Below, piece after piece: positions 11,272-22,746 of a stretch of 64,000 nt of DNA (its first letter is position 1; every line of letters begins with the position of its first letter). The DNA lies in assembly GCA_037953745.1 (NCBI GenBank), contig JBAKBP010007623.1, forward strand, positions 34,099 to 98,098. Reading direction: 5' to 3'. Source of the stretch: Lithodes maja. Lineage: Eukaryota > Arthropoda > Malacostraca > Decapoda > Lithodidae. Both the position numbers and the translations under genes were made by a program. The notes below the pieces were generated by a model. The model did not search any database and was not told the origin of the DNA. It worked only from the letters and a program-made list of their open reading frames with translations.

Positions 11272-11362
11272 AGAAAAAGTGGTAGTGGTGGATAAAGTAG
11301 TAGTGGTGGATAAAGTAGTAGTGGTGGATAAAGTGGTAGTATTAGAATAATAGATTAAGTGG
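11272..11362. repeat. 18-bp minisatellite (gtagtggtggataaa-like), left part
   Basis: Units of about 18 bp built on gtagtggtggataaa. The same motif resumes at about 12683-12736, so LINE-E interrupts the array. Confidence 0.8.
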
Positions 11363-12682
11363 TACTGTTAGATAATCAATCAATCAATAAATCAATCAAT
11401 CAAACTTTATTTCGTATTAAATAAATAATACATATGCCATAAAAATTATATGAAATCAGTGTTCATTGCAAACAATAAATATATCAAGTCAGTACCAAGA
11501 GTCTATAATATTGACCATATTTTCTACAATTCCGATACCTGCACTCCAGTTCTGATTTCATGGTTTTGAACCCAAGAAATTCTTGATTTTATAACATCCA
11601 TCTCGAAGTGATAAAAATTGATTCCATACTAATTATTAAAATATTGTATTGCATTAGATATTTGGTGTCCATCTCTAAGGAACATACGAGACATCTTAAA
11701 TATTGCATTATTTTTCCTCATGAGGCTTTTAAAGTATCTAATTTGTACAAGAGCCACATAGTGGTTAAGTAAGAACTGATTAGTGAATTCTGCTACACTA
11801 TGGCTATTTGCATATCTTGGAACATTAACAATTTTTTTTAGTGCATTAGAGAAGGCAATATTGAAAGCTTTAACAATTTGACACTTACTGGCATTTCCAA
11901 TATCCCACAACTGTAACCCATATTCAGGTAAGCAGTATGTTCTAAATAAAAAAGGAGAGTATTATTATTGACTAGCTTAAACTTTCTAAATACAGAATTA
12001 AATTTACCATAAAATGTGTTAAGTCTCATTTCAATGCCAAAATAATCTTTCAAATTACAGTTAATCATATGTCCCAGGTACTTATATTTATCTACAGTTT
12101 GATATTGATTAATTTTTCTTAAATTATCCCCTTGATTAGGAATGTTTTTCTTAAATATTACACATTTTGATTTGTTTTTGTTTATGCATAATTGTAGATC
12201 AGTAATCTCCTTTTCAAATTTATCACACAGTACACCCAAATTGTTTTCAGATTCAGCTAAAAGCACCACATCATCTGCATCAGCTAAAATGTTTATTCTA
12301 GACAGTTCCAGCCAACATCCTATGTTCATTGAAACTATAACATTAATAACATTATCAATATATAATTTAAAAAGTAGAGGTGAGATAATTCCTCCTTGCC
12401 TCACTCCTTTATCTATAAAGAAATATTCACCTTTGCTTCCACTCCATTGTATTCTTGCCTGCTGATTTCTAAGATAGTTCATCAATAATAGTACAATATC
12501 AGGAAGAATATCTCTATCCAGTAATATTTGTCCTAATTTAAAATTATTTACATTATCAAAGGCCTTTGATAAATCAATAAAAGAAGCATAATTATGCATT
12601 TCCTCCTTTGATTATATAATTCCACACTGTTTCTTTAAGAATATAATTATGTACTATCTGTGGTAGACATACCCTTACCCTT
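11363..12682 (-). mobile_element. LINE-E, an unclassified 5'-truncated LINE
   Basis: A minus-strand LINE with its 3' tail (GATT)n at about 11370-11402, inserted in the 18-bp minisatellite. The coding part ends near 11629. About 80 bp beyond the open frame (12600-12682) have no clear identity. Confidence 0.7.
11629..12599 (-). pseudogene. LINE-E reverse transcriptase remnant
   Basis: The RT palm begins with FIDLSKAFDNVN. Then come GVRQGGIISPLLFKLYID and the catalytic region LADADDVVLLAES, where Asp replaces the usual Tyr of YADD, then the KYLGHMINCNLKD thumb region. A frameshift between about 11840 and 11910 separates the last part, which has GNASKCQIVKAFNIAF and ends QISNAIQYFNN. The fingers and any endonuclease are missing. 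GVRQGG differs from the CR1/Jockey style (GVPQGS) seen elsewhere in this window; I cannot place the clade. Not functional as it stands. Confidence 0.7.
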
Positions 12683-12736
12683 AAAGTGGTAGTGATAGAT
12701 AAAGTGGTAGTGATGGATAGAGTGGTAGTAGTAGAT
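12683..12736. repeat. 18-bp minisatellite, right part
   Basis: Continuation of the array at 11272-11362 beyond LINE-E (aaagtggtagtgatagat-type units). Confidence 0.75.
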
Positions 12737-14593
12737 TGTTATGACCGGGCACTCGGGTACACTAGGGCTCTTACACAGGACTCGAGTATGGCTCGCTGCC
12801 ACAACGGAAACACACGATCCCAACCCCAGAGTACTGCCAGCCGAACAAAAAACGCCACTACCCTCCAGAGTTCTATCTGCTATAACGGGGTATACAAGAA
12901 CTCGGTACTAGCGTTTCACACAACAGACTAATAACAAAACGGGAGTTATCTAGTCTGGTCAACAATCAAACAAAGAAGAAAGTACTACAACACTAAAGAA
13001 TAGTGTTGGCCGAAGCCGAAGTAATCCACCCTTGACTAAGAACTTAAGAAGTCCTCCACCCTCTACTTCGGATCGGCACTATTACGTTACGTTAAACAAT
13101 AGTCCTCCGAGCATCAAGCAAGGAATCTTCTGATAAGTTAGATGCTTCTCGAATACTCATAAGAAGTAAGTATCGGATTTTGAACAGCAATTTAATGAAT
13201 AACTCACTGGTAATTAAAGGCTTTAAATTGACATAAGAAGAATTATAAGAATAAGCAATAGGATATGGCAAACATTAAGAAGAAGTACTCCGACAATGCA
13301 CTGGCAATAGCCTACTAAGATTGTGCTCGTGGGCCACTAATCTCTGAAGTAGCTAAGCGTGCCACACATGAAATCAATAGTGCTTAAACAATAATATACA
13401 TAAGGAGAAGCTTCAATACTATGCTGTATCTGCTGGTCGAGCAAAGTCTAGCTGGGATATCTAAGGTTAAGAGACAATGGCTGAGCAAGCGGCTCGTAGC
13501 CTAGCGAGGTCCTTAAGACTGTGCGGCCAAATTACGGTAATTGACGGGATGCTCTCTTGAGAGATCCAGATCACTAGTATCTGGTTCTCTCCTGGCGATC
13601 CTCTCAAAGTCAAGCAAATGAGATAGCACAGTGTTGGGTGGCACAGGCAAAAGCCCTCACTCGCAACACAGTGCTAAACTCCCACGGTACACAGTCAGAA
13701 AGACCACCTAGGCGTTCCACGTCTCCGTTGCAATTGTACTGGTTCAACCGCAACCTAGTACTCATAGGAAATCACAACTCAGAAACCCTATCCCAGTCTA
13801 GCATTGCCTAAACCAGCAGAAAACAGGAACATGAATAATCGCACACAGGGAAATGCATATACGAGTGCAACAAACATCAATCAATCCTATTCTAGTTAAC
13901 CCTTCCAAAAATAGGCTATCTAACAGGCACTTATCTCGTGAGAACTCAAGCGATAATACTTTGGCTGACTAAATCTGCACCAAAGGGGTCATGGAGGTTA
14001 AACAGGGACGAGAAGAGAAGAAGATAGGCTGTTCAGAGAGTAGAGAAAGTTCACATCAGTCGGAAGAATATGGATAGTTGCAAGGGATATGAGAAGTCGC
14101 TTTGCCTGATGAGTTCTGAAGAAATGGTGGCAAGAACCTCTCTTTTTATACTCGGCCCTCTAGCGGCATATCTCAAACTACTTAAGGACCGCCCACTGGC
14201 AATCATGACGTCATATTCTCTCTCAATCTGGGATCGACAAAGAACTTCCCACGCGCTGAAAGGGAGGAAGGGAGGAGGGAGGAGGGAATTAGGCCTATCT
14301 GCCCGCGTGGCGCACTCACTGGTCCCCGTTACGTAATATCTCTCTCTCTCTCCTCTCATCATTACATATAAGTCCCACACACAATACTTATAACTAATGA
14401 TATAAAATAGAACTCGTTGACTCAGATGAAAACAAAATACATATTTATAATACTTATAGTACAACGGCTCACATAAACTAAGTTAGGAAACTCTACACAG
14501 ACTACAGCCAAAGTTCCTGCCCTGACGATCCTAGCGAGAGTGGGGCCTGACTGGGCGTTCTGTACAGCATGCTCATACTCGACATGCGTCACA
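12737..14593 (-). mobile_element. Solo LTR of the Gmr1-like gypsy family
   Basis: The 1857 bp begin tgttatgaccgggcactc and end cgacatgcgtcaca on the plus strand. They match the two LTRs at 37912-39759 and 45041-46896 throughout. No internal region follows, so this looks like the product of LTR-LTR recombination. Flanks agat and gagg do not match, so there is no intact target duplication. It is visibly more diverged than the paired LTRs. Confidence 0.85.
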
Positions 14594-15060
14594 GAGGGTC
14601 TAGGGGGTGTTGTTTGTTTAAGCTTGATGGAGGTCTAGCGACGAAACTAAAAATATATACGGTATATAAATTAATAAATACAAAGACCAAAAAACAAGCA
14701 CTACTACCCCCATAACGTAGCCCAGACGGTATTGTGCACCATAATTTACTGGTTCGGCTCAATGGTTTAAGGAAGGGGTTTAGTTTGCTCTCTAAACCTC
14801 TATCAAGCTTAAAAAAACATCCACAAGACCCCCTTCGATATAAATTTGTACATTTTTCGGTAGAAAAATTTCCCGGTCAAAGGCCGATTCCTCTTCATAT
14901 ACAGGCTTGCTATCGCTCGCCAGGAAAAAAATAGACACTTAAATGGCACGAAAGGTCTTAATATTGGCAAAAAAATGGGGCAAAAGGTCTGAAAATCGCC
15001 AAACTAATGGGGCTAACGTTTTGAAATTTCATAACTAATAGGGCTAAACATGAGGGAGGA
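14594..15060. repeat. Inverted-repeat DNA and hairpin-repeat fragment; no gene
   Basis: The arm near 14594-14640 (gtttaagcttgatggaggtc) is complementary to the arm near 14788-14845 (acctctatcaagctta). From about 14836 the sequence matches the interior of MITE M2 (15840-15930), sharing aaatttgtacatttttcg and gctatcgctcgccagga. Possibly a degraded fold-back MITE. Confidence 0.5.
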
Positions 15061-15129
15061 GGAGGACTCGAAAAACCAACGGCCTCCCCTTAAGATAACA
15101 TCGAATTACCAGATAGCCAAGAGACGCTT

Positions 15130-15588
15130 CAATTCGTTGGCCTAATTACACCCCAGCAAGGAAGGACGCAGAAACACACACTCATTACAGTATTCGTAGT
15201 CACTTTGTCTACCCAGGGTCATGCGAGGTCAACTGCTAGGAGAGGCGGATCCTATAATTACGCCCCAGCAAGGAAGGACGCAGAAACACACATTCATTAC
15301 AGTATTCGTGGTCACTTTGTCTACCCAGGGTCATGCGAGGTCAACTGCAAGGAGAGACGGATCCTATATTACACCCCAGCAAGGAAGGACGCAGAAACAC
15401 ACATTCATTACAGTATTCGTGGTCACTTTGTCTACCCAGGGTCATGCGAGGTCAACTGCAAGGAGAGACGGATCCTATATTACACCCCAGCAAGGAAGGA
15501 CGCAGAAACACACTCATTACAGTATTCATGGTCACTTTGTCTACCCACGGTCATGCGAGGTCAACTGCAAGGAGAGGCGGATCCTATA
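15130..15588. repeat. 112-bp tandem repeat, four copies
   Basis: The motif ccccagcaaggaaggacg recurs near 15151, 15263, 15375 and 15486 (periods 112, 112, 111). The units are nearly identical. Open frames across it on the plus strand are repeat artefacts. The array stops at the TTAA of MITE M2. Confidence 0.9.
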
Positions 15589-16188
15589 TTAACCCCTTCT
15601 GTACCGGCCACGTTTTTCTTTTATTTTGATCTGGCTATTATTAGACGGTGTTATTCAGTTTAAGGGGGGTCACCTGTTTTTGTTCTCTCCCTTTCTATCT
15701 TTCTCTGGTTTGTATTCATTTGGCCCCATTCAGCCTACTGTTTTAAGACGTTTATCCCCATCCAGGTGTCGATTTTTTACTGGTGAGCGGTAGCGAGCCA
15801 GCATATTTTTAATTTTTGTTTGACAGCAGGCTAAATTTGTACATTTTTCGATAGAAAAATTTCTCCGGCGAAGCCGGATTTCTTCATATAATGCTGGCTC
15901 GCTATCGCTCGCCAGGAAGAAATCGACACCTAGATGGGGATAAACGTCTTAAAATAGTTGGCTGAATGGGGCCGAATGGATACAAGCCAGCGAAAGAGAA
16001 AAAAGGACAAATAAAAAAAAAGCAGGTCACCCCCCTTAAAAAGAGGCCTCCAGCAAATATCAGGCTTCGAACTACCGGTACCTCACTTAGCCCTTTCTTC
16101 TACCACAGACCCTTCTTAAATTGCACAAAATCATCTAATTATTGCTAGAATAAAATACAAAAGATGTCGACGGTACAGAAGGGGTTAA
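15589..16188. mobile_element. 600-bp hairpin MITE with TTAA ends (M2)
   Basis: TTAA at both ends plus perfect inverted termini ccccttctgtaccg and cggtacagaagggg. The inner arms (about 15766-15806 and 15890-15930, containing ggtgtcgat and atcgacacc) also pair, so the whole unit folds back. It has no transposase. TTAA and CCC termini suggest mobilisation by a piggyBac-type enzyme, which is inference. Confidence 0.85.
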
Positions 16189-16506
16189 ATCCTGTTGAAC
16201 TCATGGAATAATGATAACCCTCCAAGGAAGTGTATATTATTTATAACGATAGGTTTTTGTTTAGTTTTGTTTTCAACTGACGGAAAATTTAATCCATTAG
16301 TAGCTGATTTATCGACACTTTAATGGAACAATATGAAACTGTCATGTCTTATCACATTAATGGTAATGTTATATAATTAGCAACATATTTCGCTCCAAAA
16401 TCTTCGTAATAGGAAAATAATCAAGACGGGGACATGACAATTTACTGTCAGCTGAAGACAAACAGACTACGGCCACCAGTTGATTACTTTATTAACCCTC
16501 TCCGAC
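16189..16506. other. Dispersed repeat copy; no gene
   Basis: About 16245-16470 aligns with about 730-945, sharing for example tatcgacacttt, aatggaa and tatataatta-like blocks. The BEL target duplication ccgac ends at 16506. Confidence 0.5.
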
Positions 16507-16966
16507 TATGGCTAATTTAGATAAGTGGACTGTATATTTGATAATGAAGAAGTATTAACCATATAGAAATATAATTACCCTTAGATGAACTCAGCTGGTG
16601 ATTGGAGGATGGCGGAAAATAGGCTAGATAACTGGAAGTGGTTAGTAATAATAATAATAATAATAATAATATTTATTCAGTTAGCAATTTACAGAGTTGG
16701 TACCACATAGTTTGTTACAAATATGACATGTACCAGCCTTGCATAATTCCAACTAAGGATAGCCCAATAAGGCCGTTAGGCGTATTTCCATTGGGGTCCT
16801 TGTGGGATTAGGTTAGCTGGGGAAAATGGGGAGGATAAAGAAATAGATACTTTAGAGAAAGTATTTCTAGGGGGTTATTTTAAGATACCTTACATCCTAT
16901 AGTAAATATCAGTAATCCGTAATCAGTAATCATTTCAGTTTGGTTTGTCTATCTCTTATGTCGCAT

Positions 16967-18714
16967 TTAGTAGTAGACATAAGCTTGGTGCTCCCTTCTC
17001 GCAGCTGTCCGGTTCAGGTATTCCTTCAGGCTACGTCTGAAGGAATACAGTGTTCTCTTTTCACGGACTGACTGGGGTAGGTCGTTCCAGTCTTTGATGG
17101 CGGTGAAGAAGAATGTTTGCTTACCCTGTCCTTGGATTCTCGGGACCTTAAAATTAAACATCCTGTTTCTTGTATTATGTCCACTCCTCTCATTTGCTTT
17201 AACAAAATCATTCTTTAGGTACTCTGGAGCTCTGTCATAGAAAATTTTTGAAGGCATTAGTGAGCCTGATTTGTTTGGCCCTGTCAGCGACATTGAGCAT
17301 ACCTAGTGACTGAAGTTGTTCCTGGCCAACATGTGATCTGGGTCCTAGGTTCAGCATGAACCTAACCATTTTATTTTGAGTGACCTGAAGTTTGTGCTGT
17401 GCTGATTTAGATGATGCAGAGTACCAGGATGACACAGAATAGTCAAAATGACATTGAACAAGCGCTTGGCAGAGGGTCTTTTTGGTCGCCGCGGGCAAGC
17501 ATCCCACCTGTCTATACAGGTATTTTATACGTGCTCTACACTTACTCAGGATAGATTCCAAAATTGTTTCACCTGACAAACTCGCGTCCAGTTTTAGTCC
17601 GAGATATTTAACTTGTGACACTGTTGTTATAGGAATATCATTACAGTTGACCGAGAAGCCCACAATGTCTTTCAGTTTGCGTTTTGTTCCACATAAGATG
17701 GCTTCCGTCTTGCCCAGGTGAAGAGATAGTCTATTGTCCACTAGCCATTCACTACATGATTCTAGTTCTTTGGAAAGTGAAGCGGCAATACTTATTGGGT
17801 CTTTTCCTGAAACAGGAGCACGCTGTCGTCTGCATACAGTAATAATTTACATGAGACGCTCAGTTCCATGTCGTTCACATAACAGAGAAAGAGTAAGGGA
17901 CCAAGGATGCTTCCCTGCGGGACCCCACAGTTAATTGGCATAGGATCAGATATATTATCGTCAATTTTGACTCTTTGAGTTCTACCACTAAGATAAGATT
18001 TAAACCAGTTCACAGATCCTATGCCCATTGCTTGTAGTTTATTACATAGGATATCATGGTCTACTGTGTCAAACGCTTTTTGTAGATCAAGAAGAACCAT
18101 ACCGGTGTAGTTACCTTTAGACATTTCTTTACGAATGTGATCCGTTAAGTGGATGAGACAGGAGTCTGTCGAGTACATGCATCTGAAACCTGATTGAAAC
18201 TTATAGAATAGATCATTTTGTTTGAGGTAGTGTTCAATTTGGGTGTATACCGCTCTTTCAAGGATTTTAGATACAATACATAATATGCTAACTGGTCTGT
18301 AGTTACCAACTTCTAGTTTATTTCCTTTCTTGAATAGAGGGGTTACAATAGCTTCCTTCAGTTCAGCAGGTACAGTGTTGGTGTTAATTGACAAGTTGAT
18401 GATGTGGGTTAGGGGGCCTGCTATACCAATGGCTCCATCTCGTAGAAATTTGGCAGGAATTTTGTCTGGTCCTGTGCTTTTATATACATTTAGGTTAGAC
18501 AGCTCGTCAAAAGTGTATTTTGGTGTAACATTTTGCAATCCAAATGTGTTTGGGTGTATGTCTTTATCTCTGTAGAAATTTCGAAAGGTGGCCGTTGTTG
18601 TCGTGTATTTATTGAGAGGTTGAGGTAGGTTCTGTGCAAGTGTGTTTGCTATGGAGGTGAAGAAGGAGTTGAAGTAGGTTGAAATTTGTCGTTTATCGTG
18701 GCAAATCTGATCAT
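16967..18714 (-). pseudogene. LINE-G reverse transcriptase, two frameshifts
   Basis: On the minus strand below the MITE, the RT fingers read STGPDKIPAKFL and NYRPVSILCIVSKILE. The palm reads GMVLLDLQKAFDTVDH and NCGVPQGSILGPLLF, with the catalytic box LLLYADDSVLLF intact near 17810. A frameshift just after it moves reading to the frame with RLSLHLGKTEAILCG (17235-17741). A second, near 17240-17290, leads to the C-terminal segment ending HQAYVYY at 16967. In the family this completes the EN-RT protein. Two indels and a MITE insertion inactivate it, but the domains are otherwise well preserved. Confidence 0.85.
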
Positions 18715-18828
18715 TAACCTGGGAACTGCGGGAAGACTCTTTAGAGTTCGGCCGGCGGACTGCGGGAAGACTCTCTGGAGTAAGTAAAACTAAAAATCAA
18801 CTTTTTACATCGAAAAAAAATTATTTTT

Positions 18829-18861
<33 letters not shown>

Positions 18862-19345
18862 GCCCCTGGGCCATGCAAAATCTCAGTCCTCTACCTCCCT
18901 CCTTCCCCACTTTCCTCCTATTCCTCAGTTATCACCTATTTTCCCTATTATTCCCTTATTCTGAGGTATATTTTCGTGCTAACATTAGCGAGTTGCAAGC
19001 AGGGTGTTGTCATCACTGATGGCCATCGAGTGCAAGAGAGAGAGAGAGAGTATCGATCGACTGTGTCTCAGTGGCCTTGGGGGAAATTGGCGGGAAAGGA
19101 GTTTGCCTCACCCATAGATTATACAACTCGCGGGCTATATCTCCGATTTTGACCATCCAAACGCTGTTTTCACTCGTTTTATTGTTGTTTCAGTTAATAC
19201 CTTTATAATCAACCCATAATAGGCGCATATGGATAATTATTAATGCTATTAATGGTACAATGAATATTTTAGTGACGAAAAACCTCAAATACGTCAGCAC
19301 AGGGGGAGGTTTTCATTTACCCCCGTGCGCACAGTCAGAAGTTAA
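18715..19345. mobile_element. TTAA MITE (family M3, copy 1) inside LINE-G
   Basis: TTAA at 18715-18718 and 19342-19345. The start is cctgggaactgcgggaag. The interior has a long T tract at about 18830-18860 and the block ggcccctgggccatgcaaaa. It is closely similar along its full length to 24339-24972. No coding capacity. It splits LINE-G between the endonuclease and the RT. Confidence 0.85.
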
Positions 19346-20782
19346 TGGTGAGAGCAATATTAGTGTTAGACGAATCCCTTGTCTTGTTGCTGTAGCCTGT
19401 TGTTTTTAGGTGCCTCCATAGTTTCTTTGGGTTATTCTGATATTCCTCTGCCTTATTGTGAAAATAATTAGTTTTCGCTGATTTTATTTTCCTACTTAGT
19501 TTATTCCTGGCCCTGTTGAACTCATGTTTCAGACCTTGATCCTGTCTATGTTTCGCTAGCCTTTTTAACAGATTGTCTCTGTGTTCCAGATGGTGTAGTA
19601 TGTCATTGTTGATCCATGGGTCTGACCTTGCTTTAATTCGTATGTCTTTCAGAGGAGCTATTTCGTCTAGAATGTTTGTGATGATGGTTCTGAAGCCAAC
19701 CCATGCGTCATTAACGTTTGTACTTCCAAACACTGGAGACCAGTCTGTATTCCATAAAATGTCCAGAAATGTTTCTTTATTGTAGTTTCTGAGTGACCTT
19801 GTTTTGATAATCTTGTGATTCTCTAGGGTAATTTTTGTGGTTTTCCGTGTGCAATATGTGACGAAGTGATCACTTATCCCAGTCTGTATAACCCCTGATT
19901 GGGATATTTTGTCCTCTCTGTTACAGTTTATGTGGTCTATTATTGTGGCAGTGTTCTCAGAGATACGTGTGGGGGTTGTGATGAGTTGTTTGTGATTGTG
20001 CATTGTCAGTATATGCCTATATTCTCGTACAAGCCTATCATTTCGTTGTTTGTAACACAGGTTAAAATCCCCTAGTATGATGGATTCATTCCGAGGGTCT
20101 AGCGATGACAACGTTCGTTCAAATTTGGTCAAGAATTGTGTGTCGTCTGGTGGCCTATAGCATACCCCAATTGTGATGAGTCTTGTCCTCGGCAGGTGTA
20201 GATCGATCCACAGAGCTTCGTGATTTTCTACATGGAGGTCGGTCCTGGTTGTGTGTGTGAGGTTGTTTTTTACATACAGACATACTCCTCCCCCATGCCT
20301 ATTGCGATCATTCCTAACCATATTGAAACCTTGAATGTTTATTTCACCATCGTTTATACTTGAATCCAGCCAGGTTTCTGTGATTGCAATTATTGAAGCT
20401 TTGGCCTTATTAGCTAACAAGTTTAATTCGGACAATTTATGGTACATTGATCTGGCGTTAATGTGGATAAGATGGAGCCCCCTTTGTTGGTGAACACTCT
20501 GTATTCATCTTTGATTTTGAATGTGTCCTGGCTGGATTCTGAGTTGTTAATACTAATTGGTTCATTTACATTAATATTCGGTAATGAATGCAAGGCACAT
20601 ATGTTGCATAGGAATTCCCGTTCTTCACTGTTGGTCTTCTTAGAGATGCACTTCATGTGAGCTACAGTTTTACACTTAACACAGTTTATGATCCTTTGTT
20701 TTCTTGTTATGAGTGATTCACATATTTCACAAATGATTTTAGGACCCTTAATAGCTATTTCCCTACATAGTATACAGTATAG
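19346..20782 (-). pseudogene. LINE-G N-terminal PHD-like finger and APE endonuclease
   Basis: The first segment (about 20770-20423) shows a PHD-like cysteine pattern: ICEIC, CVKC, AHMKC and LCNICALH. A one-base shift near the G/C run at about 20475-20480 moves reading to the endonuclease frame, which starts INARSMYHKLSEL. It shows the APE blocks ITETWLDSSI, VCYRPP, ILGDFNL and SDHFVTYC (to about 19850), then a basic linker with PWINNDIL. The endonuclease nicks the insertion site. PHD-like fingers upstream of EN occur in some CR1-type elements; their role is not settled. MITE M3 ends the frame. Confidence 0.8.
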
Positions 20783-21300
20783 TAAACAAAGTATGAAAAG
20801 AGGCTACAATAGGCTAGGATAGGCTAGATATTTACGCTAAGTTTGTGCTAACTAACAAAGATGATGATGTAATGAATATATGGAATACGAGATGAAAAGT
20901 GAAGCGAAAACACCTGATTATGAAACTATAGGAAGCGTGTGTAGCTGGGACGGAGGTTGGTTGGAGAGTGCCGAGCGCGTTATGTTCGTCTCTGTCGTGA
21001 CATACCGCGCACGCGCATAACATATGGAAAATGTATCCCATCTTCTTTACAATGAGATACTTATGAACAATCTTAAATAATACAAATATATATATATATA
21101 TATATGGGAATTATAATCCTACAATACTTTCCCATATACTACTATAGAATAATATATTCTACCCAATCATGGAACGTTCGACCAAGGTTATGGAAGCGTT
21201 CAACTTCAGACTACGGAATTATACGTAACAACGCTACATCAACCCAGATTACGTAACATCGAGACTGTTCATACTAGTTTGAGTACACTAAGTATGGACA
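20783..21300 (-). repeat. BEL/Pao 3' LTR, right part (left part 16507-16648)
   Basis: Matches 28421-28967 of the other LTR almost throughout. Differences include a missing 9-bp stretch near 20932 and a shorter (TA)n at about 21088-21104. The plus-strand end gtatggaca gives the minus-strand LTR a TG start. Confidence 0.9.
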
Positions 21301-22640
21301 TATTCCCACCAACAGAAAATATACAAAATTTACATGATTAGATTTGCCCGGAGGCAATCTTATCCCGCCAAGCTTGGGAGATATCTGGGCTGCCTGTCGA
21401 CGTGGGCGTTCGCCAGACGCGTCAACAGGCTGCACCGAAGTAGAAGGCCAGAGAGGGGACTTCAATGGATAACTGATCCGAGGGGGTGTCCTTGGGATCG
21501 AGGTCACCCTCAAGAGGATATAGTCGGACTGTTGGGCCCGTGTGATTACTCCAGTCCTGGTGCGAACCTTTGCTACCCGAACCTCACCATCACGACCTGG
21601 TAATAACTCCTCTATCCGACCCAATTTCCAAAATGCGCGCGGGCCCTCTTATGGATGGTTACCACGTCCCCTACCCTAGGCCAATGACCTTTTAATGGTG
21701 TTAGTTTATTCCTTTGCGCTTCCCTTAAAGTCACCAGATATTCTGTTGACCAGCGATGCCAAATATCTCGCGATAATTTACGAACGTATTTGTAGCGGGC
21801 CGATATCACTTCCTTACTTATGTAGTCTGGATCTTCCATAGTATCCTCGTCATGCTCTTCAGGAAGATCCCGCAGTCTGTATCCACGTACCAGTACTGAG
21901 GGTGTGATTGGGGTAAGGTCTTCCAAATCACCAGAAGCATAGTATAGAGGGCGATCATTTACGGTGGCTTCAATCTCCAAGAGTATGGTGTTGAGTTCCT
22001 CAATCGAGATGAGAGCTCTACCCAACACCTTTCTTCAGACCCGCCTTCATGATGCCTATGGCTCTCTCCCATATGGCGCCAAACCAAGGCGCCCTGGCGG
22101 GAATGAAACGCCATTCGCATTTTACATCCGCTAGGCAGGTCTGAATCTTAGGATTGTTGCTCACTTCTTTGAGATATGTAGATGCCCTATGAAAGTCTTT
22201 GCATTGTCACTCAGCATGATACGCGGATATCCCTGTCTACTGCAGAATCTTCGGAAGGCATGTAGGAAGCTATCACAAGTGAGGTTGGTGACCAGTTCCA
22301 GGTGAATTGCCTGGTAACAGCACAAGTGAAAAGTATCATATACACCTTAAGAGTTGGGTGAATCTTTCACAGGATTGCTCCACTGTAGTCAACCCCGGTA
22401 ACTTTGTAAGGGTCACCTGGGGTGGTTCGCAGGTTTGGTAAGGGAGGAATTCCGACGGGATCATAGGTGTGTTCCCTGTACTCTTCTACACTTTAAGCAT
22501 TTGCGAAGGACTTTCTTGACCACCTGCCTGATTCTAGGCACCCACCATCGTTGTCTTACATAGGTGACTATATGACCAACCCCATAATGACAACAGAGTC
22601 GGTGTCACCTATCGATGATAAGATGGTGAAGGGATGATTG
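21301..22640 (-). pseudogene. BEL integrase C-terminal part and terminal domain
   Basis: The minus strand near 22070-22130 shows the integrase block with RFIPARAPWFGAIWERAIG. The 21612-22028 frame has LNTILLEIEATVNDRPLYY and WPRVGDVVTIHKR, the DUF5641-like region that ends BEL pol. Reading shifts at about 21612-21624 into GRIEELLPGRDGEVRVAKV and ends with RPRRQAA before the LTR. The integrase N-terminal half (about 22140-22740) is too decayed to read. In the family it inserts the cDNA with 5-bp duplications, as seen here. Frameshifts make it inactive. Confidence 0.75.
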
Positions 22641-22746
22641 GGGGGCAGTAGTATTGGATACTTACTTGCCTCAGAGAGGGCTGCCAATCGTAATCTGCCT
22701 CCGCAATGTATCAAGTCCCCCTTCAAGTGTAAGCCCAACTGGTTGA

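Larger units (their letters stand above)
16649..20782 (-). mobile_element. LINE-G, a near-full-length CR1/L2-group LINE
   Basis: Inserted in the BEL LTR: LTR sequence runs up to ggttagta at 16648 and resumes as tagtaaacaaag near 20787, sharing a short agta duplication. The 3' tail is (ATT)n on the minus strand (plus 16647-16671). It carries a PHD-like finger, an endonuclease and an RT. MITE M3 copy 1 interrupts it at 18715-19345. Confidence 0.85.

Noticed and set aside
10949..11350. Collagen-like Gly/Pro-rich frames on both strands
   Set aside because: Explained entirely by the 16-bp and 18-bp minisatellites.
15205..15663. 152-codon repeat protein
   Set aside because: Translation of the 112-bp array; three overlapping frames look equally open, so there is no coding bias.
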